The position numbers were made by a program, and so were the translations under genes. 43,454 bases of DNA from Candidatus Yonathbacteria bacterium (GTDB lineage: Bacteria > Patescibacteriota > Minisyncoccia > Phycocordibacterales > UBA1550): NCBI GenBank assembly GCA_016201355.1, contig JACQCY010000034.1:1-43454 (forward strand). Reading direction: 5' to 3'. Of the stretch, positions 32,202 to 39,910 are shown in pieces. The notes beneath the pieces were generated by a model. The model was given only the letters and a program-made list of their open reading frames with translations. It did no database searches and was not told where the DNA came from. How positions within the stretch are numbered: the stretch's first letter is position 1; each line of letters starts with the position of its first letter.

Positions 32202-33938
32202 TTACAAATATTTTACCATATAAGTGCTTTCGAGCTGGTATCCGCGGTTTTTGTAATATTCACGGGCGCCGATGCCGGAGATAATGACGAGTTTTTCGTA
32301 GCCGGCTTCGCGCGCGATGCGCTCCGCTTCAAGGAGAAGGCGCGTACCGAAGCCAAGATGTTGACTTTGTGTTCCCTTCCCACCAATAGGCACCATACGA
32401 CCATAGGTGTGGAGTTCGCGGACAAGAGCCGAACCGCAAAGTACTTCAAGCGCGCCTCTTTTAAATTCCTCTCCCTTATTATCAGGAAGACGGAGGCGGA
32501 GAAACGAAGCGAGCTTCGGGGAATTAATGTCCGACCTTAGACCCGAATTCTCAAGGTCGGACCTTTCCTCAAATGAAAGAAAAATCTCACGCCCTGTCGT
32601 GGTGCGATAATCAAAACGCGTAAGAGGAAATTTCTCAAAATCTAAAACCATACCACGCACCTCGCGACAGCGGATACAGACACATCGCCAGTTGTTTTTC
32701 TTCATATCCGAAAGAAGCCATTGACGCAAGTTGGAAACCTTGCTCCCCGCTTGAATATACGGAGCGGGGATATCGCGAACCACACGAATAATGCGTACAT
32801 ACTTTGGCACTTGTTTTTTTACTTCTACAAGAACACGCATAAGCTCTTCGTCGGAATAAGGGGTGAACTCTCCTTGTTCCCATAGATCAAAAAGCTCGCT
32901 CCCTTCGAGCACCATACACGGATATATTTTCAGCATATCCGGCTGAAAATTTTCACCGGAAAAAAGCTCGCCGAACATTTCAATGTCACGCGCGGGATTT
33001 GAACCGGGAAGGTTGGGCATCATATGATACACCACCTTAAAACCGGCATTGCGCAAACGCTCGGTGACCAAAGCAACAGTTGATATTTTCATATCGCGTT
33101 TTGTGAATTTTAAAATATCATCATCAAGGTGCTGCACGCCGAGCTCTACTTTTGTGACCCCAAGAATTCTCAAACGCTCGAGCTCAACGGTCGTGATATA
33201 GTCAGGTCGTGTTTCGACAGAAAGGCCAATGATGCGTGTTCCCACAGTTTCGTTTTCTGTTTGAAGCTCTGCAAGGGATTTTGCGCCTTTCGTGGTCTGA
33301 ACACCCCCGACCTCGAGAGTACCCGAGGTCGGGGGTGGGAGAGAAAAATTGTTGCACGCGCGAAAAACTTCAGCAATAAATTCCTCCTGATACACGGGGT
33401 GATAAAAACTCCATGTTCCGCCAATAATGATTATTTCCACCTTATCAGTTTCGTGACCGTTCATTACAAGCGCGCGGAGGCGATTGGTTACCTGTTCATA
33501 CGGATCAAAATCATTCGCAAGAGCTCTCGCCGCAGCTGGCTCTTTTGAAAGATAACTCTTGGGCATTCTCGCCTCGGTCGGGCAATACACGCAACGCCCC
33601 GGACAAGGGAACTCTTTGGTGAGAAGCGATACCACGGCAACCCCTGAATTACTCCTCGTTTTAATTTTTTTCAACACCGCTTCCGTATCTAAATTTAAGG
33701 GTTCTTCCCCTCTAGCAACAAGAGCGCGATAAAAAGCCAGTATTTCTGCATTGGTGGGCATCTTTAGCTCCCCCGCCGTACTTCCCTGCCCAAAACGGCT
33801 TGCTGAAATTAGTCGGCTATCTAATACGAAATTACCCTCGCATACCTCTAAAAAACGCTTATAGAGCGTTTTATCGGCAAGGATATCGCGTTTCAAGCGC
33901 TGTAAATCCTTATCATTTTTAATATCTTGAAAAAGCAT
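32202..33938 (-). CDS. elp3: Elp3-type radical SAM/acetyltransferase for tRNA wobble uridine
   Basis: 578 residues. The radical SAM domain binds an iron-sulfur cluster through C112, C116 and C119 (CPGRCVYC), preceded by SGVAVVSLL and followed by FDPYEQVTNRLRAL. The C-terminal GNAT acetyltransferase domain (about 490-578) has HLGFGTRLLLEAERIAREAG and the acetyl-CoA site, then ISGIGAREYYKNRGY. Elp3 forms the carboxymethyl group at U34 of tRNAs. It is universal in eukaryotes, common in archaea and scattered in bacteria. Two in-frame palindromes encode residues 201-212 and 459-470, at places where this protein is about 18 and 12 residues longer than eukaryotic Elp3 as I remember it. No other Elongator subunit is present. 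Confidence 0.93.
   Translation of the reverse strand: MLFQDIKNDKDLQRLKRDILADKTLYKRFLEVCEGNFVLDSRLISASRFGQGSTAGELKMPTNAEILAFYRALVARGEEPLNLDTEAVLKKIKTRSNSGVAVVSLLTKEFPCPGRCVYCPTEARMPKSYLSKEPAAARALANDFDPYEQVTNRLRALVMNGHETDKVEIIIIGGTWSFYHPVYQEEFIAEVFRACNNFSLPPPTSGTLEVGGVQTTKGAKSLAELQTENETVGTRIIGLSVETRPDYITTVELERLRILGVTKVELGVQHLDDDILKFTKRDMKISTVALVTERLRNAGFKVVYHMMPNLPGSNPARDIEMFGELFSGENFQPDMLKIYPCMVLEGSELFDLWEQGEFTPYSDEELMRVLVEVKKQVPKYVRIIRVVRDIPAPYIQAGSKVSNLRQWLLSDMKKNNWRCVCIRCREVRGMVLDFEKFPLTRFDYRTTTGREIFLSFEERSDLENSGLRSDINSPKLASFLRLRLPDNKGEEFKRGALEVLCGSALVRELHTYGRMVPIGGKGTQSQHLGFGTRLLLEAERIAREAGYEKLVIISGIGAREYYKNRGYQLESTYMVKYL
32529..32562. repeat. In-frame palindromic element in elp3 (copy 2)
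   Basis: GTCCGACCTT (32529-32538) pairs with AAGGTCGGAC (32553-32562) around a 14-nt loop. It encodes residues 459-470 (SDLENSGLRSDI), an extra segment between FLSFEE and FLRLR. Read on the minus strand its start, CCGACCTTGAGAATT, matches the other elp3 palindrome read on the plus strand at 12 of 15 positions. Confidence 0.75.
33303..33336. repeat. In-frame palindromic element in elp3 (copy 1)
   Basis: ACCCCCGACCTCG (33303-33315) pairs perfectly with CGAGGTCGGGGGT (33324-33336), a 13-bp stem with an 8-nt loop. It encodes residues 201-212 (PPPTSGTLEVGG), inside a stretch that is longer than in other Elp3 proteins. Its core CCGACCTCGAGAGTA is related to the second element. Confidence 0.8.
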
Positions 33939-33951
33939 TGGGGCAAAACAA

Positions 33952-34059
33952 AAATTTTAAATTTTAAATTACAAATTTTAAATCAATTTTAAATATCTTA
34001 ATTTTAAAAATTTAGTCATTGAGATTTCATTTAAAATTTAACATTTGAAATTTAAAATT
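33952..34059. repeat. Two A/T-rich 7-bp arrays between elp3 and a GT4 gene
   Basis: Nine consecutive units of exactly 7 bp run from 33952 to 34014, beginning AAATTTT twice, AAATTAC, AAATTTT. After 10 bp, five more run from 34025 to 34059 (TTTCATT, TAAAATT, TAACATT, then TGAAATT, TAAAATT). The words drift but the period holds. This intergenic stretch has no ORF and no convincing terminator or promoter. Confidence 0.8.
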
Positions 34060-34063
34060 GATT

Positions 34064-35173
34064 TCACCTCCTTAGAGCGTCCTCCCACGATTTTCTATAC
34101 AAAGCGAGGTATTCATCTTTTGTGGGAAGACTTAAATGTTTTGGTTTCAATATCACTTCCCCAGATATAACCTGCATAAGCGCGCGAACTAAGGCGTCTT
34201 TATTCCCCACAGGGACAACCATACCATTTTTTCCATTATGCACAACTTCACCAGCGCATCCAACATTGGTCATCACCACAGGACAGTTTGACGCAAGGGC
34301 TTCAGCAACCGTCATCCCATACCCTTCATAATTCGAAGTGAGAAGAAACACATCGGCGGTCTTGTAATAGGAAACGAGACTCTCTTGCCAATCCTCGAAA
34401 ACAATACTAGTGGTAAGGTTTTGGCTTTTAGCTTTTAGGGCAAGGGTGCTCCGCTCTGGTCCGTCGCCAACGATAATAAGCCCGGCCTTAGGGTATCTCT
34501 GAACGAGCTCTTTCATCGCCTCAATGGCAAGCTCTATGTTTTTCTCCGGCGCCAAACGGGATGCCATAAGAATATGTTTTTCAAATTGAGGATATTTTTT
34601 CTTAAGACTATGAGTTGTGGGAGTATCACGAATACGCGCGACATCGACAAAAACGGGCAAAACAGTGATAGGTATTAGGTGTTGGGTGTTAGGTGTTAGG
34701 GAATTCTTAATGCGCAAAGATACGACACGAATAGCATTCGCGCGCGGAATTAAGAATTTTGCAATAATTACTCGTACGCGGTTTACAAGAGACTCATCTT
34801 TAAAATACGGACTCATCATATCGGTATGAATCTGAAGATGAAATTTCGCTCCGATAATACGCGAGATAAGAAATGCAGTAATTCCTGTTTCAAATGGATC
34901 CTGAGAAGACACCACATCAATATCTACCCCCGAGCGCTTCATCACGCGCGCAATATTGACCGCCCGTAACATATATCCAATACGAGTGAGGGTATTCGTA
35001 GGATAAAGAAAAATATTTGGAGGAAATGACTGAGATTCAAACTTCCCTGTTTTTTTTGCAAAGACAATAACATGAATTTCTTCTACCAGTCTGCCGTAAT
35101 CAAGCAGGCGCGACCTCATCGCGCTCCCCTCCTCAAACACTTTTCGGTCTAATGAAATTGATAAGACTTTCAT
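34064..35173 (-). CDS. Glycosyltransferase family 4 (contains two 7-bp arrays)
   Basis: 369 residues, GT-B fold. LISRIIGAKFHLQIHTDM is in the acceptor domain. HILMASRLAPEKNIELAIEAM carries the R and K of the donor site, and TSNYEGYGMTVAEALASNCPVVMTNVG is the intact E-x7-E motif. Residues 158-167 and 245-252 are encoded by 7-bp tandem arrays, both in surface loops (before TVLPVFVD, and between LALKA and SIVF). Donor and acceptor are unknown. It is the third of three adjacent GT4 genes that are only 8-19 bp apart and probably build one glycan. Confidence 0.9.
   Translation of the reverse strand: MKVLSISLDRKVFEEGSAMRSRLLDYGRLVEEIHVIVFAKKTGKFESQSFPPNIFLYPTNTLTRIGYMLRAVNIARVMKRSGVDIDVVSSQDPFETGITAFLISRIIGAKFHLQIHTDMMSPYFKDESLVNRVRVIIAKFLIPRANAIRVVSLRIKNSLTPNTQHLIPITVLPVFVDVARIRDTPTTHSLKKKYPQFEKHILMASRLAPEKNIELAIEAMKELVQRYPKAGLIIVGDGPERSTLALKAKSQNLTTSIVFEDWQESLVSYYKTADVFLLTSNYEGYGMTVAEALASNCPVVMTNVGCAGEVVHNGKNGMVVPVGNKDALVRALMQVISGEVILKPKHLSLPTKDEYLALYRKSWEDALRR
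34419..34439 (-). repeat. In-frame 7-bp array in the GT4 gene (array A)
   Basis: On the minus strand: CCTAAAA, GCTAAAA, GCCAAAA, then CC. These three heptamers encode residues 245-252 in a loop between a helix and the next strand of the donor domain. Confidence 0.75.
34673..34700 (-). repeat. In-frame 7-bp array in the GT4 gene (array B)
   Basis: On the minus strand: CCTAACA twice, CCCAACA, CCTAATA, then CC. The four heptamers encode residues 158-167 (within SLTPNTQHLIPIT), where other GT4 proteins have a short loop before the V-x-P-x-x-VD strand. The first word resembles the array in valS. Confidence 0.85.
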
Positions 35174-35181
35174 ATTGTTAT

Positions 35182-36288
35182 TTATACAATCTCGCGCACG
35201 AGAGATTCGAGCATCCGTTCATTACTAAACTCCTTTACTTTTTCCTGCGCATTTTTAATGATGTTGTTTCTTAATTCATTATCGGTACGGAGATCTTCCA
35301 CCGCTTTCTCGAGCAATACAGAATCATTATACGGCACCAATATGCCATTCTTGTGGTCATGAATAATCTCTACATTCCCTCCCCGAGAAGTCGTAATAAC
35401 TGGAACTCCAAGCGCCATTACTTCAAGAATTTGGTGCGAAAACCCTTCGTATGCAGTATTGAGCACAAAGACATCGCTTGCTTTGATATACTCAAAAAGT
35501 TCTTCTTGAGAAAGTTTTCCAAGGAGGAATACATTGTCTTCAAGCCCAAACTCAATGATTTTTTTCTCTAATAATCCCCTGTCGGGACCATCCCCCGCAA
35601 TAAAGAGCGATGCATCCGAATTGCGCTTCAAGAGATTCGGCATCGTCTCTATAAGCAAAACGAAGCCTTTCCACGGCACAAGACGACCGATCGAAAGGAT
35701 GCACCACCCTTTCATACCAAGCCTCTTGCGAATGGCTTCTTTATCCTCATTTAGAGACGGAGGGTTGAAACCATTATAGATTACAACAATCTTTTCTTCC
35801 GGCACCCCCCACAACGATACTATCTTTTTTAAGTATTCACTGGGAACAATGATTCTCCTCGCGCCTCGCGCAACGCTTCGCTCAATCTTTTTCCTGATTT
35901 CGGTTTTTACCCCATACTTTTTGTGTTGAAACTCCTCTAAACTTTCTTCGTTCAAATTTCTTCGTTCAACTAATTCCTGCTCCCACGCATAATCCCCCAC
36001 TACTTTAAGATAAAATCCCTTTCGAAGAATTTTAGAAGCAATCATTGCTGGTAACCCGACGGATACGGGGTCCTGAGCATAGATGATGTCAACAAAAAGA
36101 CCGCTCAAGAGGATGTTTAAAAAATAAACAAGATGGCGGATGATTTTTGGCAACTTCAAATAACTTCCAAAATTTACCACGGCAACAGAAAGCCCCCTCT
36201 GGGGGAATTCTTCGAACAAGAGCTTGCTGTAGGTCGCCGGTCCGCCAATCTGTGGAGGGAAAATACCCGTTGCAATCAAAATTTTCAT
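35182..36288 (-). CDS. Glycosyltransferase family 4
   Basis: 368 residues, GT-B fold. The N-terminus ILIATGIFPPQIGGPATY has the G-G-x-x-x-Y acceptor loop. CILSIGRLVPWKGFVLLIETM is the donor-binding strand, and NTAYEGFSHQILEVMALGVPVITTSRGG the E-x7-E motif. Residues 107-116 (RRNLNEESLE region) are encoded by a 7-bp array. It is separated by 8 bp from the next GT4 gene. Confidence 0.9.
   Translation of the reverse strand: MKILIATGIFPPQIGGPATYSKLLFEEFPQRGLSVAVVNFGSYLKLPKIIRHLVYFLNILLSGLFVDIIYAQDPVSVGLPAMIASKILRKGFYLKVVGDYAWEQELVERRNLNEESLEEFQHKKYGVKTEIRKKIERSVARGARRIIVPSEYLKKIVSLWGVPEEKIVVIYNGFNPPSLNEDKEAIRKRLGMKGWCILSIGRLVPWKGFVLLIETMPNLLKRNSDASLFIAGDGPDRGLLEKKIIEFGLEDNVFLLGKLSQEELFEYIKASDVFVLNTAYEGFSHQILEVMALGVPVITTSRGGNVEIIHDHKNGILVPYNDSVLLEKAVEDLRTDNELRNNIIKNAQEKVKEFSNERMLESLVREIV
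35943..35970. repeat. In-frame 14-bp (2x7) tandem duplication in a GT4 gene
   Basis: TTTCTTCGTTCAAA (35943-35956) is repeated as TTTCTTCGTTCAAC (35957-35970), 13 of 14 identical. Read as heptamers on the minus strand the units are GTTGAAC, GAAGAAA, TTTGAAC, GAAGAAA, the same style as the array in the Wzy/WaaL-like gene. Confidence 0.8.
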
Positions 36289-36307
36289 AATATATTCAAA
36301 ACATACG

Positions 36308-37516
36308 CTACGAGAAAAGTTTGTGGAAAACTTTTTCAGACATTTCTTTCACAATCAAGCTCCAATCATATTTTTTGACCACCAAAGTATGTCCGTTGGT
36401 AAAGAGTTTCATCGCAAGATTATGGTCATCAAGGAGGCGGTTCACTTGTCGCGCGATACTTGCCGGATCATCAACAGAAGCGAAAAGCCCTGTTGGCTCA
36501 TGGTCGGGATTGGTATCAGGGTCAAAAAGAAAATCGGGAATACCTCCGACGGGAGTTGCAATCACGGGGAGTCCTGCCGCCATCGCCTCGAGAAATGAAT
36601 TGCCCAATCCTTCTGAACGGGAAGGCCGAATGAAAATATTCGAGATCTTCAAATATTTCGGCATATCGGTATGCAAAACTTGTCCCAAAAAATGCACGCG
36701 ATCTTCAACGCCGAGGTTGCGCGCGAGAAGACGGAGCATCTCTTCGTCAGGCCCTATCCCTAAAACCAAAAATTTTATGTGTTTGCCAAGGAGAGGCAAT
36801 GCGCGAATGACCTCATCAACCGCATTTTTCCGCACCATACGGGAAGTCGTGATGAGAAATTTGTCGCCGTCTCTCTTGCCGAGTTTCTGCTTAAGCGTGA
36901 AGAGCTCTTCGTCTGTATACTCCTGCGCAAAGTGCGCAACATTGACGGCATTAGGAATCACTTCAAGCGGGCCTGCGTACCCCATATCGCGCGCAAAATC
37001 CGCAAGATAGTTTGATATTGTCTGCACGAAATCCGCGCGCGTGAAGATGCGACGGAAGAGCGGGTAGACAAAACGAACGCGACGCTTGATATAGGTAATA
37101 GGGTCTCCTTCTTGCAAAGTGAGGAGATAGCGAACTTTCGGAAAACATACTTTAAAAAATAATGCGCCAAACCCAGCATAACTTGCCATCATCGCCCAAA
37201 TGCCATCATAGGGATTCTTGTGGTGAAGAGAGCGCGCCTTCATAAAAGCAATAAACGGGAATAAATATTTATTCACCGAGAGGGGAAATTTTCCGAGGTC
37301 AGAAATGGAGGGATCGGTGATAGTAAGTCCAATACGATAAACATTCACCTTCCCGATACGCTCGAAAGCAGGAAGACTGCTGTTAAAACGAAGGGTAATC
37401 ATATCAAAAGAAAAATCTTCTGACGGCACACGATCCGTTATCTCTTTGAGAGCAACTTCTGCCCCGCCCACCACATCGGGATAATAAGCGAGAGAAAAAA
37501 TGAGGATTCGTTTCAT
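36308..37516 (-). CDS. Glycosyltransferase family 4
   Basis: 402 residues, GT-B fold. FSLAYYPDVVGGAEVAL is the acceptor-side glycine loop, and KFLITTSRMVRKNAVDEVIRAL holds the donor-site R and K. RPSRSEGLGNSFLEAMAAGLPVIATPVGGIPDFL is a textbook E-x7-E motif. Hydrophobic helices near 75-105 suggest membrane association. First of the three adjacent GT4 genes; a nucleotide-sugar epimerase lies 9 bp upstream, and its product may feed this group. Confidence 0.92.
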   Translation of the reverse strand: MKRILIFSLAYYPDVVGGAEVALKEITDRVPSEDFSFDMITLRFNSSLPAFERIGKVNVYRIGLTITDPSISDLGKFPLSVNKYLFPFIAFMKARSLHHKNPYDGIWAMMASYAGFGALFFKVCFPKVRYLLTLQEGDPITYIKRRVRFVYPLFRRIFTRADFVQTISNYLADFARDMGYAGPLEVIPNAVNVAHFAQEYTDEELFTLKQKLGKRDGDKFLITTSRMVRKNAVDEVIRALPLLGKHIKFLVLGIGPDEEMLRLLARNLGVEDRVHFLGQVLHTDMPKYLKISNIFIRPSRSEGLGNSFLEAMAAGLPVIATPVGGIPDFLFDPDTNPDHEPTGLFASVDDPASIARQVNRLLDDHNLAMKLFTNGHTLVVKKYDWSLIVKEMSEKVFHKLFS

Positions 37517-37525
37517 ATTGTGGTA

Positions 37526-38413
37526 TTAATTATTATTTAACAGTTCATTGATGTACTTGGTAATTCTTTTCTCCGCGCTCCACCCAAGCTCATTTTTTGC
37601 GCGAGAAAGCTCAAGGGTCGCATTCATACGGTTGCCTTTTCGCAAAGGAAGCATCTCTATTTCTCCACCAAACATTTTTGCAATATCCAGTATACCGTAT
37701 CCTTCTTCTGACCCAAGACCATAATCGTCCCCTTCTCCTTTCTCACCCACCAAAAGAAGTCCCCTGATAATATCATCCACATGGGTAAAATTTCTCACCT
37801 GAGTGCCTGGAGACACAACCGTGAGCGGTTCTTTGTTTTTTGTTTTCTCTTTAAAGATGGCGATAAGGGTCGCATATTTTCCTTCTGAGATCTCTCGCGG
37901 ACCGTACACATTATAAAAATAAGTTATTGCGTAAAGAAGATCAAACCACTTGCCATAGTTCATCACAAGTTCAGTATTGCTTGCTTTTGTCCACGCATAA
38001 GGACTCTGATCTCTTCCCATCCCTCCATCTCCAAATTTTGTGCTCGAACCCGCATAGACAATCTTGCAATTATTTTTCCTACAAAATTCCAAAACTGCAA
38101 AAGTGCCATCTTTGTTATATTCCCAAACAGTAGGCATATCCTCAAAACTCTGCTCCACACGCGAATACTCTCCAAGGTGATAGACGAGGTCAATCTGCTC
38201 GTGGATATGCTTTTCAATATCCTTTGTGTGCCCCTCGCGATATTCCGCTCCATCAATATGGTTCTCCTTCTTTCCGGTAAAATAGTTATCAAGTGAAATA
38301 ACCCTATTACGAGGGTCTTTTACCAGCTGTTCGATAAGATTTGATCCGATAAAACCAGTACCTCCCGTAACGAGTATTGTCTTTTTGAATCCAGCTGACA
38401 TAAAATTCATCAT
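37526..38413 (-). CDS. NAD-dependent sugar-nucleotide epimerase/dehydratase
   Basis: 295 residues, extended SDR fold. The NAD loop is GGTGFIG (about 17-23). SSTKFGDGG carries the catalytic serine/threonine region, and SPYAWTKASNTELV the Y-x3-K pair. FYNVYGPREISEGKYATL and VRNFTHVDDIIRGLLL match UDP-glucose 4-epimerase and related enzymes. At 295 residues it is slightly shorter than GalE. The start may be one of three nearby methionines (M1, M2, M5). It probably supplies a nucleotide sugar to the GT4 genes just downstream. Confidence 0.88.
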   Translation of the reverse strand: MMNFMSAGFKKTILVTGGTGFIGSNLIEQLVKDPRNRVISLDNYFTGKKENHIDGAEYREGHTKDIEKHIHEQIDLVYHLGEYSRVEQSFEDMPTVWEYNKDGTFAVLEFCRKNNCKIVYAGSSTKFGDGGMGRDQSPYAWTKASNTELVMNYGKWFDLLYAITYFYNVYGPREISEGKYATLIAIFKEKTKNKEPLTVVSPGTQVRNFTHVDDIIRGLLLVGEKGEGDDYGLGSEEGYGILDIAKMFGGEIEMLPLRKGNRMNATLELSRAKNELGWSAEKRITKYINELLNNN

Positions 38414-38425
38414 ACCACGCCTAGG

Positions 38426-39862
38426 CTAAAATGGAAGCGTGGTGTGTGGTGGCGTCTCTTCGTCGCCTTCTTCGTTTCCTTCTATTATTTCAAAAGTATC
38501 AGCAAGGTCGACTTTGGCGCTACGACGAGAAAGACGCGATCCAACGAAAGCAAGAAATCCAAGGATAAGTACTCCCCCGTACCAAAGCCACCACCTTGTC
38601 TTCTTTTCTGGAGCAAGAGTGTTGGAATGAATAAAAGGATCAGAAAACGCATTCAACGCAGATGCTTTTTGTTCTGATGGCAATATCAAGTCAGTTCCCT
38701 GAGAAAGAGCGGATAATTGCCCTGAAGTTTTTTCTGGCAACTTTTCCTTTGAAGGAAGAAGGCTTGTAACAAGAGGAACCACACTCTTCACAAAAGACTC
38801 TACCCGCGTACCATTGGGATAATGAAGCGACACCTCTTCATTAGGGGAGACGATTAACCCCGTTACATCAGAAGCAAAGGACACTTCTTTGCGCGCCCCC
38901 AAAATAGTATGTTGAGGAAAAATAAAATCTTTCCCTCCTTCACGAATAATCCACCCCGAAAGATCCACTTCATTCCCTGATTGATTCTCTATTGAAACAA
39001 ACGAACGACTATTGTCTCCCCCCGTATGTAAAACTAATTGAGGCGCTGACACGATGACACGCACGCGTGTTGACGCAGAATAAAAACCGGATGAAGCATC
39101 GAGTACGACAATATATTCTCCCGGATAATAGTATGTGTGGTTTACGCTCGTACCATCCGACCTAGCGCCGTCACCAAATACCCACACAAAACGAGCATTT
39201 TCAATCGGTTCTTTTTTTAGACCAAAGACTTTCCCCGAAAAAATAATGGGCGCGCCAACGAGAGTGGTACGGACCGCTTCCCCTGCCTCCGCTATTATTT
39301 GAGGTTCTACTGGGAGATTTGAGAGCGATGACGAAGAGGGAGCTGTTGAAGAGATTGATTGCTGAGAAGCTACACCCTGTGAAGAAGTATTGTTATTACT
39401 CACCCCGGGTGAGGGGGTGGCAATACCCCATTCACCAGCCGACATTTTCTGGTAACTCTTTCCGTCGGTAACCGTAGCCCATTCAATTTGATCGATATCA
39501 ACCCCTTTTGAATCTCGTATGCGGACCGTATTGGATTCGGTAAGTGTTAAATTATCAATTACGATATCAGATTTCCCTGATTGACTGCGAGAAACTAAAA
39601 AATAGCCATTCGCCTTGATTATTTTATCTTTTAATTGCGTACTGGTAACGAGAGAATTGAAACTGCTTCCCGTAGCAGTTTTCCTCTGGATATACCAACC
39701 GGTCAAATCGACATCAGAGTCACTGGAATTATAAATTTCTATAAACCTTTCGCTGGTGGGAGATATTTGAATCTCATTAAATATCACCTGCGCGGATACA
39801 ATCCGCGCAAAAAATAACAGTGATACAAAGATTGAAAGTTTTACTATTTGTATTTTTCTCAT
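38426..39862 (-). CDS. Secreted/membrane protein with two lamin-tail domains and a PKD domain
   Basis: 478 residues. A signal peptide (1-24, ending ARIVSA) is followed by a lamin-tail domain (about 25-150, VIFNEIQISPTSERFIEIYNS and LTGWYIQRK), a Ser/Thr/Asn-rich linker, a PKD domain (about 190-275, VWVFGDGARSDGTSVNHTY), a second lamin-tail-like domain (about 280-365), another linker, a membrane span (about 425-445, WWLWYGGVLILGFLAFV) and a short acidic cytoplasmic tail. It should be anchored at the surface with a long exposed part. The low-complexity linkers are possible O-glycosylation targets for the enzymes of this locus. I know no enzymatic role. Confidence 0.88.
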   Translation of the reverse strand: MRKIQIVKLSIFVSLLFFARIVSAQVIFNEIQISPTSERFIEIYNSSDSDVDLTGWYIQRKTATGSSFNSLVTSTQLKDKIIKANGYFLVSRSQSGKSDIVIDNLTLTESNTVRIRDSKGVDIDQIEWATVTDGKSYQKMSAGEWGIATPSPGVSNNNTSSQGVASQQSISSTAPSSSSLSNLPVEPQIIAEAGEAVRTTLVGAPIIFSGKVFGLKKEPIENARFVWVFGDGARSDGTSVNHTYYYPGEYIVVLDASSGFYSASTRVRVIVSAPQLVLHTGGDNSRSFVSIENQSGNEVDLSGWIIREGGKDFIFPQHTILGARKEVSFASDVTGLIVSPNEEVSLHYPNGTRVESFVKSVVPLVTSLLPSKEKLPEKTSGQLSALSQGTDLILPSEQKASALNAFSDPFIHSNTLAPEKKTRWWLWYGGVLILGFLAFVGSRLSRRSAKVDLADTFEIIEGNEEGDEETPPHTTLPF

Positions 39863-39868
39863 CTTCTA

Positions 39869-39910
39869 TTTATCTTTTCATTTTTAGCTTTTCGTTTTTA
39901 TTTTTTATCA
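39869..39910. repeat. Six-unit 7-bp array between the VirD4-like and lamin-tail genes
   Basis: Six exact 7-bp units on the plus strand: TTTATCT, TTTCATT, then TTTAGCT, TTTCGTT, then TTTATTT, TTTATCA. Every unit begins TTT. The last three bases are the stop codon of the VirD4-like gene (TGA on the minus strand). The array fills the gap up to the start of the lamin-tail gene; no separate promoter is evident. Confidence 0.85.

Noticed and set aside
33952..34059. CRISPR array
   Set aside because: Units are only 7 bp, contiguous and without spacers; no cas genes are present.
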